From Nanobdellota archaeon (lineage in GTDB: Archaea > Nanobdellota > Nanobdellia > Pacearchaeales > UBA12030): a stretch of DNA of 8,719 nucleotides. The notes beneath the pieces were generated by a model. It did not search any database. It was not told the origin of the DNA and saw only the letters and a program-made list of their open reading frames with translations. Both the position numbers and the translations under genes were made by a program. Location of the stretch: contig JACZVS010000015.1 in NCBI GenBank assembly GCA_022572525.1, positions 1-8,719 of the forward strand. Direction: 5' to 3'. This document shows positions 1 through 5,771 of the stretch, one piece after another; position 1 is the stretch's first letter; every line of letters begins with the position of its first letter.

Positions 1-966
1 CCATTTATCGGCTTCATTTGTATAAGATACACATTTTGAGTATGTTCCGTCTTCATTTCCAGATGCTTGCTCGTATGCCACTCTTAATACACTTGCAGTA
101 CACTTAAGTTGGCCTTCATCACTGAATACAGATCTACTTGAGCATTTACACCCCTTAGCACAATTAGGAGGCCAATTACAGCCAGTTAGCGCTGTTTTTC
201 CTACTTTTGTGCATGCGTTATTCGTACCCATACCACTTTCTTGTGTTGCTACCGCTGCTATCAGAGCTGGATCTATACTATACTGGTTAGCATATTTTTC
301 TGTAAGTTCTTTTATAGTCCCTTGAGACTTGAACGCGGAACCTTCATAAGCACTAATAAATTTCTGATTCGGCAAAGTATCTCCAGCTGGAACAGGCAAC
401 CCAACAGTTTCTTCGAAAGTTCGCTGGCCAATTTCTTCCCTTACCTCTTTTGAAATATCTTCACCAAATTTCCCTTTCAATTCTGACACACTCAAGATGA
501 TAAGGCGCTCAGTCTGCCGTAAGAAGAACTCAAAAAAGCCATTCTCAATCAAGACTTCTTTAGGAGAACTTTCTTCTGTCTCTTGAATTGCTAAATTTTT
601 ATTAAAAGCGCTGCATATATCCTTATTGCAATTTGGATTCCATTTTGTTGCCCAGAAACCTTTTGTTGTGCATAAACAAAGGCAGGCTTCCCCCGTACAA
701 CTTTCAGGGGAGTCATCTCCTTTATCAAATCCCTTGATAAGCCACCCCGGATTGATGAAACATCTTGCAGAGGTTTTTTCTGTATCCTCATCCAGGTCAT
801 AAATCTTATCTGTAAGCAAGATAAAACATTCTTTTGAGACTTGTTCCTCTGTTGATGGGTAGATTAAACTTATTAGTATTGGAGAGATGGCAAATGCCAC
901 TATAATTATCACCGCTACCGCTAAAAGCAATTTGATGATTTCTTCAAGCGTTAACTTAAATCCCAT
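1..966 (-). CDS. Membrane-anchored, Cys-rich lysozyme/lytic transglycosylase-like protein (C-terminus cut by window)
   Basis: An open frame of 322 codons runs from ATG at 966 off the left edge with no stop. Residues 1-9 are short and carry Lys4 and two Glu; residues 10-36 form one hydrophobic helix, so the rest should lie outside the cell. The ectodomain has many cysteines, including a CLCLC cluster at 95-99. Residues 225-244 (YANQYSIDPALIAAVATQES) fit the start of the lysozyme-superfamily fold: the pattern Y...D..LI.A....ES, with E243 as the expected catalytic acid. A Cys-rich insert follows, then a helix at 286-299. The SLT (soluble lytic transglycosylase) and endo-glucosaminidase families both show this ES pattern; I cannot decide between them because the end is missing. 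It is the last visible gene of the pilus-type operon, 41 nt after the 60-aa gene. GAGG touches the ATG directly. The substrate in an archaeon is unknown. The reading frame is certain, the enzyme family likely. Confidence 0.8.
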   Translation of the reverse strand, partial: MGFKLTLEEIIKLLLAVAVIIIVAFAISPILISLIYPSTEEQVSKECFILLTDKIYDLDEDTEKTSARCFINPGWLIKGFDKGDDSPESCTGEACLCLCTTKGFWATKWNPNCNKDICSAFNKNLAIQETEESSPKEVLIENGFFEFFLRQTERLIILSVSELKGKFGEDISKEVREEIGQRTFEETVGLPVPAGDTLPNQKFISAYEGSAFKSQGTIKELTEKYANQYSIDPALIAAVATQESGMGTNNACTKVGKTALTGCNWPPNCAKGCKCSSRSVFSDEGQLKCTASVLRVAYEQASGNEDGTYSKCVSYTNEADKW

Positions 967-971
967 CCTCT
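967..971 (-). promoter_or_regulatory. Shine-Dalgarno-like GAGG touching the start codon
   Basis: The minus strand reads AAAAAGAGGATGGG, so GAGG abuts the ATG at 966 with no spacer. An in-frame TAA at 981-979 leaves no upstream ATG, GTG or TTG, so the start is fixed unless it lies further inside the gene. The same arrangement precedes the platform gene at 5742. Confidence 0.5.
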
Positions 972-1007
972 TTTTAATTTAGAAACAGCTAGCTTTTTTA
1001 AAGGTTT

Positions 1008-1190
1008 TTAAGGAATTCCAGGCAGAGTTTCATTTAAACTTTCTCTTGCAAACCCTAAGTATATGGCAATATTTTCGAAAACTTCTCTAAGAGTGCTTGT
1101 TGCGAAAAAAAGAGAAATTACAAGAACAAGCAGAATTAAGACTATAACTATAATGACCTTTATGGGAAGAGCGGCTCCTCGCTTTTGCAT
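1008..1190 (-). CDS. Small prepilin-like protein, 60 aa
   Basis: The protein begins MQKRGAALPIK and continues as a helix of nearly pure Val/Ile/Leu to about residue 29. The Lys-Arg-Gly before the hydrophobic stretch is a typical class III signal site, with cleavage predicted after G5 by a PibD/ArlK-type prepilin peptidase. About 30 residues follow the helix: a short amphipathic stretch (STLREVFENI) and a tail with one N-x-T sequon at N53. It is too small for a globular pilin head and would be little more than the pilin N-terminal helix. Its ATG lies one base after the stop of the 107-aa gene (TAA-A-ATG), so translation is probably coupled. No family is recognised; the pilin-like role rests on the signal motif and the operon. 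Confidence 0.75.
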   Translation of the reverse strand: MQKRGAALPIKVIIVIVLILLVLVISLFFATSTLREVFENIAIYLGFARESLNETLPGIP

Positions 1191-1191
1191 T

Positions 1192-1515
1192 TTAACAAGT
1201 TATTCCAGGACAAGAAGATATTTGCTTACAGTTAAAGTGCTCTGTTCTATTTCCTTGCACAGTTATGTCTACTCCGTCACAATAAGCCTGTGTTCTTTGT
1301 AAAGTGCATCGAGTCTGACATTTATCTCTTGCAAGTTCTATTGGGGGCTCAATTGTTGCTGTAAACACCTGCCTGACTTTATCTATAAGGGCCCTCATTC
1401 CTCCAGTAAATGAAAGAGAAACTACAAGTAACACAAGAACCGCTAGAATTGTGATTATCACAGTTGGAGTACTGATAGTTATACCCCTCTTATCGTTTAA
1501 AGGTCTAAGTTTCAT
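1192..1515 (-). CDS. Prepilin-like Cys-rich protein, 107 aa
   Basis: The N-terminus has a class III signal pattern: basic residues, then DKRG ending at residue 11, then a hydrophobic helix (about 12-36). Cleavage is predicted after G11. The helix is followed by GGMRALIDKVRQVF, an amphipathic stretch like that in the other small proteins here. A compact tail of about 55 residues carries six cysteines (66, 70, 79, 96, 102, 107), which could form three disulfides outside the cell, and an N-x-T sequon at N89. The four residues YCDG (78-81) recur near the C-terminus of the 315-aa protein. A 43-nt gap separates it from the upstream gene, one of the larger gaps in the operon. Probably a minor pilin or tip subunit; no named family recognised. 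Confidence 0.78.
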   Translation of the reverse strand: MKLRPLNDKRGITISTPTVIITILAVLVLLVVSLSFTGGMRALIDKVRQVFTATIEPPIELARDKCQTRCTLQRTQAYCDGVDITVQGNRTEHFNCKQISSCPGITC

Positions 1516-1558
1516 TTTGGTGAAGCTTTCCTAAAAGTTTTCCTCTTTTACTCAAACT

Positions 1559-1753
1559 TTAAAGCTTGGCTCTTTTAAAACTTTTCGTTATAAGTAATAG
1601 TGAAGCTGCAGGAATAGCAGATTCATTGCCAAAAGTTCCTGCCAAAGGTTTAAGGAAGAATATGTAGAGTGACCAAATTGCTAGGAAGATAACCACAAGT
1701 ATCAGAATCCATCTCACAATTATACCTATTCCCCATGCTGCTTCTTCTGCCAT
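1559..1753 (-). CDS. Small single-span membrane protein, 64 aa
   Basis: Residues 9-33 form one Trp-containing transmembrane helix. Unlike its neighbours the N-terminus is acidic (MAEEAAW) and lacks a Lys/Arg-Gly processing site, so it is probably not a processed prepilin. After the helix comes FFLKPLAG, similar to FILKPKGL in the upstream 56-aa protein, which hints that the two are distant paralogues. One N-x-S sequon lies at N43, and the C-terminus is basic. The ATG follows the 56-aa gene's stop by one base (TAA-A-ATG). Its reality rests on operon fit and clean junctions rather than on family recognition. It may be a small assembly or anchoring subunit. Confidence 0.65.
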   Translation of the reverse strand: MAEEAAWGIGIIVRWILILVVIFLAIWSLYIFFLKPLAGTFGNESAIPAASLLLITKSFKRAKL

Positions 1754-1754
1754 T

Positions 1755-1925
1755 TTATCTCCCGAATCTAAAAATCTCGAATATTTTATCGATTATTGTT
1801 AAGCCCTTCGGTTTCAGAATGAATATTATTGCTGTGATTACTGTAGCCAAAACAATTAAACCTAGTATCCACCAAGCGACATTACTCCAAACAAATGCCT
1901 TCTTGTTTAGTTTATTTAACTTCAT
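1755..1925 (-). CDS. Small prepilin-like protein, 56 aa
   Basis: I chose the ATG at 1925, which lies one base after the stop of the 315-aa gene. A longer frame reaching to 1952 would overlap that gene and put extra residues before the signal. The protein starts MKLNKLNKKA and then runs FVWSNVAWWILGL into a hydrophobic helix (about 11-37). Lys-Lys-Ala fits a class III signal site with cleavage after A10. The short tail GLTIIDKIFEIFRFGR is amphipathic, matching the post-helix stretch of the 107- and 60-aa proteins. No globular head is possible at this size. Likely a mini-pilin or minor filament subunit; no family name can be given. Confidence 0.7.
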   Translation of the reverse strand: MKLNKLNKKAFVWSNVAWWILGLIVLATVITAIIFILKPKGLTIIDKIFEIFRFGR

Positions 1926-1926
1926 T

Positions 1927-2874
1927 TTAAGGAATGCTTTGCATTGTGTCACAGAGTTGATTTATAGATTTAATATCATAATCAACAAGCATTACTTGAG
2001 AACACCCGCTTCTTTCTCCATCACAGTACGCAGCGGCGATTAGCTGTCCTTTGTAAGCAGTGTAAGTCTGATAACCAAGAGCTGCAACAGAAGTTGCTAT
2101 TAACGCTGCCAAGCCGTAAGGAGTTCTTGCTATTGCTCCAACACCTCTTCCTGCTGCTCTGCCAACCAATTTGCCTCCAGGTATAAGACTACCAACGAAA
2201 AAAACACTGGCTGCAGCTCCAAGATCTTTTAACATAACTTCACCCACACCTACAGAATCAAATTCAAAAAACAAGATCGCGTAATCCTTATCTGTTTTGA
2301 TTAATGCAGTAATATCTGCCCCAACAGGAAGTCTTGCACCTTCCTCCTCCGAAAAAAATTCTAGGTAAGTGATATTTTTCAGGGGGGGGTTATTTTTTTC
2401 AAGATATTCTACTAGATTAATATTTTTTGGATTTTTTTTAAGATTTTCATTAAATTGAATAACTGTGCAGATAACGCAAGCTGATTTCGGTTCAGTTATT
2501 GCGAACTCTTCAACCGCGAAATTGCTGGTAGACTTCTTCAAAAAGTTTATCCTGCCTCTCCCTAACATATCCCAACAAGAATACATCTCATTAGCCATAA
2601 TTCTCTTGATCTCATTCTCATCTGTAGTTTTAACTTCTAATTGCTTAGTCTTGCACCTCAGTGGAGGTGGAGATGCCCCAGGAACAAATTCTCCGGCAGT
2701 TCCAAGGATACTTCCCCTCAGAATCACAGAACTCCTACAAGTTTCTTCGTTTATAAGTTCTCCATAGGGTATGCGAAAGAAGATGAGAAAAATAACTGCT
2801 GCTGCTGCCAGGAGAAGAACTAAAGTGATTATGGTATGTTGCAATGTTACACCTTTTTTTCCTTTTCCTTTCAT
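1927..2874 (-). CDS. Large prepilin-like protein with Cys-containing ectodomain, 315 aa
   Basis: The ATG at 2874 sits one base after the stop of the 37-aa gene and is preferred over the TTG at 2883, which would overlap that gene. The N-terminus MKGKGKKG is followed by VTLQHTIITLVLLL, a class III signal with predicted cleavage after G8 and a helix to about residue 33. The rest should be extracytoplasmic: a mixed domain to about 215 with cysteines at 46, 74, 100, 133 and 136, an N-x-T sequon at N167, then a Gly/Ala-rich hydrophobic region (about 218-275), then a tail with YCDG and cysteines 284, 291 and 308. The second hydrophobic region may enter the membrane or pack in a filament. A run of eight C lies in codons for residues 162-165. 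I do not recognise the ectodomain. It is the largest pilin-like product here, so a tip or adhesin role is possible. Confidence 0.8.
   Translation of the reverse strand: MKGKGKKGVTLQHTIITLVLLLAAAAVIFLIFFRIPYGELINEETCRSSVILRGSILGTAGEFVPGASPPPLRCKTKQLEVKTTDENEIKRIMANEMYSCWDMLGRGRINFLKKSTSNFAVEEFAITEPKSACVICTVIQFNENLKKNPKNINLVEYLEKNNPPLKNITYLEFFSEEEGARLPVGADITALIKTDKDYAILFFEFDSVGVGEVMLKDLGAAASVFFVGSLIPGGKLVGRAAGRGVGAIARTPYGLAALIATSVAALGYQTYTAYKGQLIAAAYCDGERSGCSQVMLVDYDIKSINQLCDTMQSIP
2382..2389 (-). repeat. Homopolymer C8 tract inside the 315-aa gene
   Basis: Eight consecutive G on the plus strand read as CCCCCCCC within Asn-Pro-Pro-Leu codons. Runs of seven A (plus-strand T at 2393-2399) and eight A (2432-2439) lie just upstream in the same gene. 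A change of one base would shift the frame and truncate the protein at about half length. The current length keeps the frame open. Confidence 0.9.
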
Positions 2875-2875
2875 T

Positions 2876-2989
2876 TTACCCAAGAATATTCCTCATAGTT
2901 TGAAACAAAAAGTATGCCACTGTTGCAACCAAAACTATCAAGAGTAGCAAGATTATTATCTGGTTTCCTGTGAGGCCTCTTTTTTTCAT
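2876..2989 (-). CDS. Mini prepilin-like peptide, 37 aa
   Basis: This short frame starts MKKRGLTGNQIIILLLL and ends at TAA (2878-2876) after MRNILG. Lys-Lys-Arg-Gly followed by a hydrophobic helix is a strong class III signal; cleavage after G5 would leave about 32 residues, mostly one helix. Its ATG overlaps the stop of the histidine phosphatase gene as ATGA (2989-2986), and the next gene begins one base after its own stop, so both ends fit tight translational coupling. Residues after the helix (FQTMRNIL) resemble the amphipathic post-helix stretch of the other small proteins. Either a minimal pilin or a regulatory membrane peptide. Short frames can arise by chance, but the signal motif and both junctions argue that it is real. 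Confidence 0.72.
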   Translation of the reverse strand: MKKRGLTGNQIIILLLLIVLVATVAYFLFQTMRNILG

Positions 2990-3606
2990 CTCAAATGTGA
3001 GATATCATTAAGATATTTTAATTTATATTTTTTGCCTTTCTTTATAAGCAAAGTCAGAGATGCATTGCTTAAACTGAAATTGTTAAAGAACTTCAAGCTA
3101 CCAAAAAGCTTGCACACAATAAATTTAATGGGGGCTTGATGTGTTACTATTAAGATTTTATTTCCTTTATGTTTCTTAGAAACTTTTTCAAGCTCTTGCC
3201 AAACTCTTTTCTGAGCTGATTTAAAACTCTCTTCGGCTTTTATATTTGTAACATCTCCATGAAACCATTTTTGGGCGAGGGAAGGAAACTTTTTTTCTAT
3301 CTCCGTCTTCTTCATCAACTCGAATTTCCCCATATCTGGCTCTCGGAAGTTTTTGTTAACCATGACTTTCTTTTTCAGAACCTTGGAGACTATTTCAGCT
3401 GTCTGCAAACATCTAGGAAGATGGCTGCTGTAAATTGTATTTATCCTTTCTTTCTTAAGCCTTTCAGCAAGCTGCCTTGCCAATCGTTTGCCTCTTACTG
3501 TTAACCCTGTATCATTTTCTGGCCTGCTACTACAAATCTTTTCAGGATTATGCTTACTCTCAGCATGCCTTGCAAACAAAATCTTTGTTATTTTTTCATT
3601 CATCAT
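2986..3606 (-). CDS. Histidine phosphatase family protein (phosphoglycerate mutase-like), 206 aa
   Basis: The complete catalytic set of the histidine phosphatase (RHG) superfamily is visible. FARHAES holds R13 and the phospho-acceptor H14. SSHLPRCLQTA holds R65. REPDMG holds the acid E89. IVTHQAP holds the second histidine H156. The usual third residue of the RHG motif is Ala (RHA), a tolerated variant. The length matches small phosphatases of the family and there is no signal peptide, so it should be cytoplasmic. Substrates in this family range from phosphosugars to phosphoproteins and cannot be read from sequence. The gene starts 9 nt after the platform gene and overlaps the 37-aa gene by four bases, so it belongs to the pilus-type operon, which is not usual for this family. 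A second Met codon at 3603 could also serve as start. Confidence 0.9.
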   Translation of the reverse strand: MMNEKITKILFARHAESKHNPEKICSSRPENDTGLTVRGKRLARQLAERLKKERINTIYSSHLPRCLQTAEIVSKVLKKKVMVNKNFREPDMGKFELMKKTEIEKKFPSLAQKWFHGDVTNIKAEESFKSAQKRVWQELEKVSKKHKGNKILIVTHQAPIKFIVCKLFGSLKFFNNFSLSNASLTLLIKKGKKYKLKYLNDISHLR

Positions 3607-3615
3607 TTTTTATTG

Positions 3616-5742
3616 TCAAAATTGTGTCATAACGAGAGAGGCAAGTGTACCAAGGACTAAGATTGAGAGGAATGCGACAATTAAATATAAAAACATTCCC
3701 CTATAGATATTCTTTGCAATTTCACTCTTTTCTGTTAGCTTGTCAGCCCCATTTTCAACAACCACCACTGTTGAAGTAAGGATGAAAATTATTTGGAGTA
3801 AGTAAATTCCAATGGAGGCTTGTAAAAAGTAAGGTGGAATCATTTTCTCTATCGAGAAAAGAGTGATGATTCCTGTAGCTCCTCCCCCAATTCCGCCCGC
3901 TTCTGCTCCTTCTAAGCCAATTAAAAGTTGAGAAAGTTTATTTATTATGAAGGTAATCATGACTGCTAATCCAATTACAATCCCTCCAAGAATAGGAGCA
4001 AGAAATGAGATATTGCTTTTCATGCTTACAACAACATCTGCAACTAAGTCCTTTAGCCTTTCCTCAATTTTGTGAATGCCCCTTGCATGCTCTGCTATAC
4101 TCATCATACTTGCTGCAGCAATCTTAAGGCCTTTCTTAACTCCCTCTATAAGGATAAACATAGATGTCTTGATAAGAGAAGAGGGGAAGAAAGTTATAGC
4201 ACCTCTCTGGCGATTAAAGATAGCTTCTCTAACACTCATTCCATTTTGTATGTTGCTATTGACTAAAGAAAAGAACTTTCCAGTTGGACTGCCTCTCAAA
4301 ACTTCTGCAACTCTTCCAAATACCATTTCAGCTGGAACTCCTGCTGACAACCTGTTACCTAGCTGGAATAATGCTGAACTAAACTCTGATTCAAGTATTT
4401 TCGTCTCTCTTCTTGTTTTAATTAAATTTTTAGTCCTCATACCATAATTTATCGCAAAATACAAGCTGAATGAAAGAGGTAGAAGCAAGCTCAAGAGCGT
4501 TGCCCCTGCTCCAAATGGACCAACAATTTTTCCAGCATCTTCTTTGAAATCAAAAAACTTTCCTAGACCCAATGGAAGTGAAAAATCTTGCAGTCCAACG
4601 GCGTCTGAAAGGCCAGGAAAAAAGAATATTAAAGGTAAGATGCCGAGAATAAAGAAGGGGAGAGCTACAAAAAATGCGATCACTGAGGGAGTCTTACTTT
4701 TATACTCTTTATAGTTTGGATGCGCTTCAAGTAGTTCAGCTTCACCATAACCTGCAGGCCTTGTCAGTAGAATTTGAGAGGTCAGATAATAAACAAAAAA
4801 AGGGACAATAATATTAAAAATAATTACGACGTGCTGCCAGGTCAGTAAGCCTTCGAGCAAGGCAGATGCTAAAGGGATCAAGGCAAGCATAAGGGTTGGC
4901 AAAACAATACCAAGCATATAGATATTTGTAAGTGGAGCTTTGATAGAGTGTGTATAATTCAACATCTTCTCTTGTACTCCTTCCAACATAACTGTAAGGC
5001 TTTTCTCGAGAATGGAAATTCTTTTATGCTCAACTGGCTCAAACAGAGAGCTCTCAATTAAATGCATGGCCTCAACAAATTCTGGACTGCTTTCTCGCCA
5101 TGTTTCAAGATAAGCATCAATGCTCTGTCTTATGTTAGAGTATCTTCCAACTTCAACATCCCAAAATATCTTCTTAAAGTCAAGACTTAAAGGCGCAGGA
5201 AGATGATCTGAAGCAAATTTTATTGCTCTCTCAAGATTTGGAGTATGCTTCATATAAATTACAATAAAAAGTAATGCTTGCACTAGCTGCGAAGATGATT
5301 TGAGCTCCCATTTCTTTGCCTGTACAAAAGGAAAAGTATAAAGCCAATAGAAAAGAAATCCTGAAAACATTATGCCGAGGAGTAAGTAAAGAAAAATAAA
5401 TTCTTCTGTTAGGAGAAAGTAGACTACGAAACTGACAATGCTTGAAATTAAAGCGAGTACGAAAGCGAGTACAGCTAAGCTTAATGCATCTTCTGGAAGA
5501 ATTTCTGAGTGAACTGTTTCTAAAGACTTTCTGAATTTGGCAACGTCTTTTGCTGGCGGCTTGACCTTAATAATCGCCCCACTAAATTTTGCTGCTTTCT
5601 CATATCTGTTAAGAGGCTTGAATGTCTCATTTTTAAATTTCAAGTATTCACGAGTAAAATCTACTTTTTCTGTCGGTTCTGCTCCGAGTTCTCTTTCTAT
5701 CCTACCCTGATACCTCTCCAAGATTTCGTTAACCTTTGTCAT
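3616..5742 (-). CDS. TadC/GspF/ArlJ-type membrane platform protein, 708 aa
   Basis: This polytopic protein has about nine predicted membrane helices (near 86-110, 114-136, 270-298, 303-325, 352-378, 406-432, 576-602, 640-663, 681-705). Two cytoplasmic helical T2SSF/TadC-type repeats stand between them: one at about 145-270, ending in LEGVQEKMLNYTHSIKAP, and one at about 445-575, with the family-like stretch FQLGNRLSAGVP and IEERLKDLVADVVVSMKS before the helix. Such proteins sit in the membrane, hold the assembly ATPase and guide pilin subunits into the filament. At 708 aa with two domains it resembles archaeal ArlJ-like proteins rather than the separate short TadB and TadC of bacteria. A Gly-rich stretch (611-624) lies between helices 7 and 8, where an outside loop is expected. 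It follows the ATPase gene by 29 nt. GAGG abuts the ATG without spacer. Confidence 0.9.
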   Translation of the reverse strand: MTKVNEILERYQGRIERELGAEPTEKVDFTREYLKFKNETFKPLNRYEKAAKFSGAIIKVKPPAKDVAKFRKSLETVHSEILPEDALSLAVLAFVLALISSIVSFVVYFLLTEEFIFLYLLLGIMFSGFLFYWLYTFPFVQAKKWELKSSSQLVQALLFIVIYMKHTPNLERAIKFASDHLPAPLSLDFKKIFWDVEVGRYSNIRQSIDAYLETWRESSPEFVEAMHLIESSLFEPVEHKRISILEKSLTVMLEGVQEKMLNYTHSIKAPLTNIYMLGIVLPTLMLALIPLASALLEGLLTWQHVVIIFNIIVPFFVYYLTSQILLTRPAGYGEAELLEAHPNYKEYKSKTPSVIAFFVALPFFILGILPLIFFFPGLSDAVGLQDFSLPLGLGKFFDFKEDAGKIVGPFGAGATLLSLLLPLSFSLYFAINYGMRTKNLIKTRRETKILESEFSSALFQLGNRLSAGVPAEMVFGRVAEVLRGSPTGKFFSLVNSNIQNGMSVREAIFNRQRGAITFFPSSLIKTSMFILIEGVKKGLKIAAASMMSIAEHARGIHKIEERLKDLVADVVVSMKSNISFLAPILGGIVIGLAVMITFIINKLSQLLIGLEGAEAGGIGGGATGIITLFSIEKMIPPYFLQASIGIYLLQIIFILTSTVVVVENGADKLTEKSEIAKNIYRGMFLYLIVAFLSILVLGTLASLVMTQF

Positions 5743-5747
5743 CCTCT
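5743..5747 (-). promoter_or_regulatory. Shine-Dalgarno-like GAGG touching the platform gene start
   Basis: The minus strand reads AAAAGAGGATGACA, with zero spacing between GAGG and ATG, the same layout as at 966. The other GAGG sites in the window, at 8006 and 8516, have three A between motif and start. Confidence 0.5.
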
Positions 5748-5771
5748 TTTGAATGAAAAAAGAATTACGCT

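Noticed and set aside
591..800. 69-aa minus-strand frame
   Set aside because: It lies in another frame wholly inside the lysozyme-like gene and has no motif or signal.
985..1007. AGCTAGCT palindrome with T-rich sequence as a possible terminator
   Set aside because: The perfect palindrome is only eight bases with no loop, and the operon evidently continues into the next gene on the same strand.
1926..1952. Upstream start at 1952 for the 56-aa protein
   Set aside because: It would lie inside the 315-aa gene and add residues before the basic signal; ATG 1925 fits the repeated TAA-A-ATG junction.
1735..2043. 102-aa plus-strand frame with hydrophobic stretches
   Set aside because: It is antisense to three well-supported small genes; its hydrophobicity mirrors their membrane-helix codons.
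2875..2883. TTG start at 2883 for the 315-aa protein
   Set aside because: It overlaps the end of the 37-aa gene; ATG 2874 gives the same one-base junction as three other gene pairs and keeps a complete class III signal.
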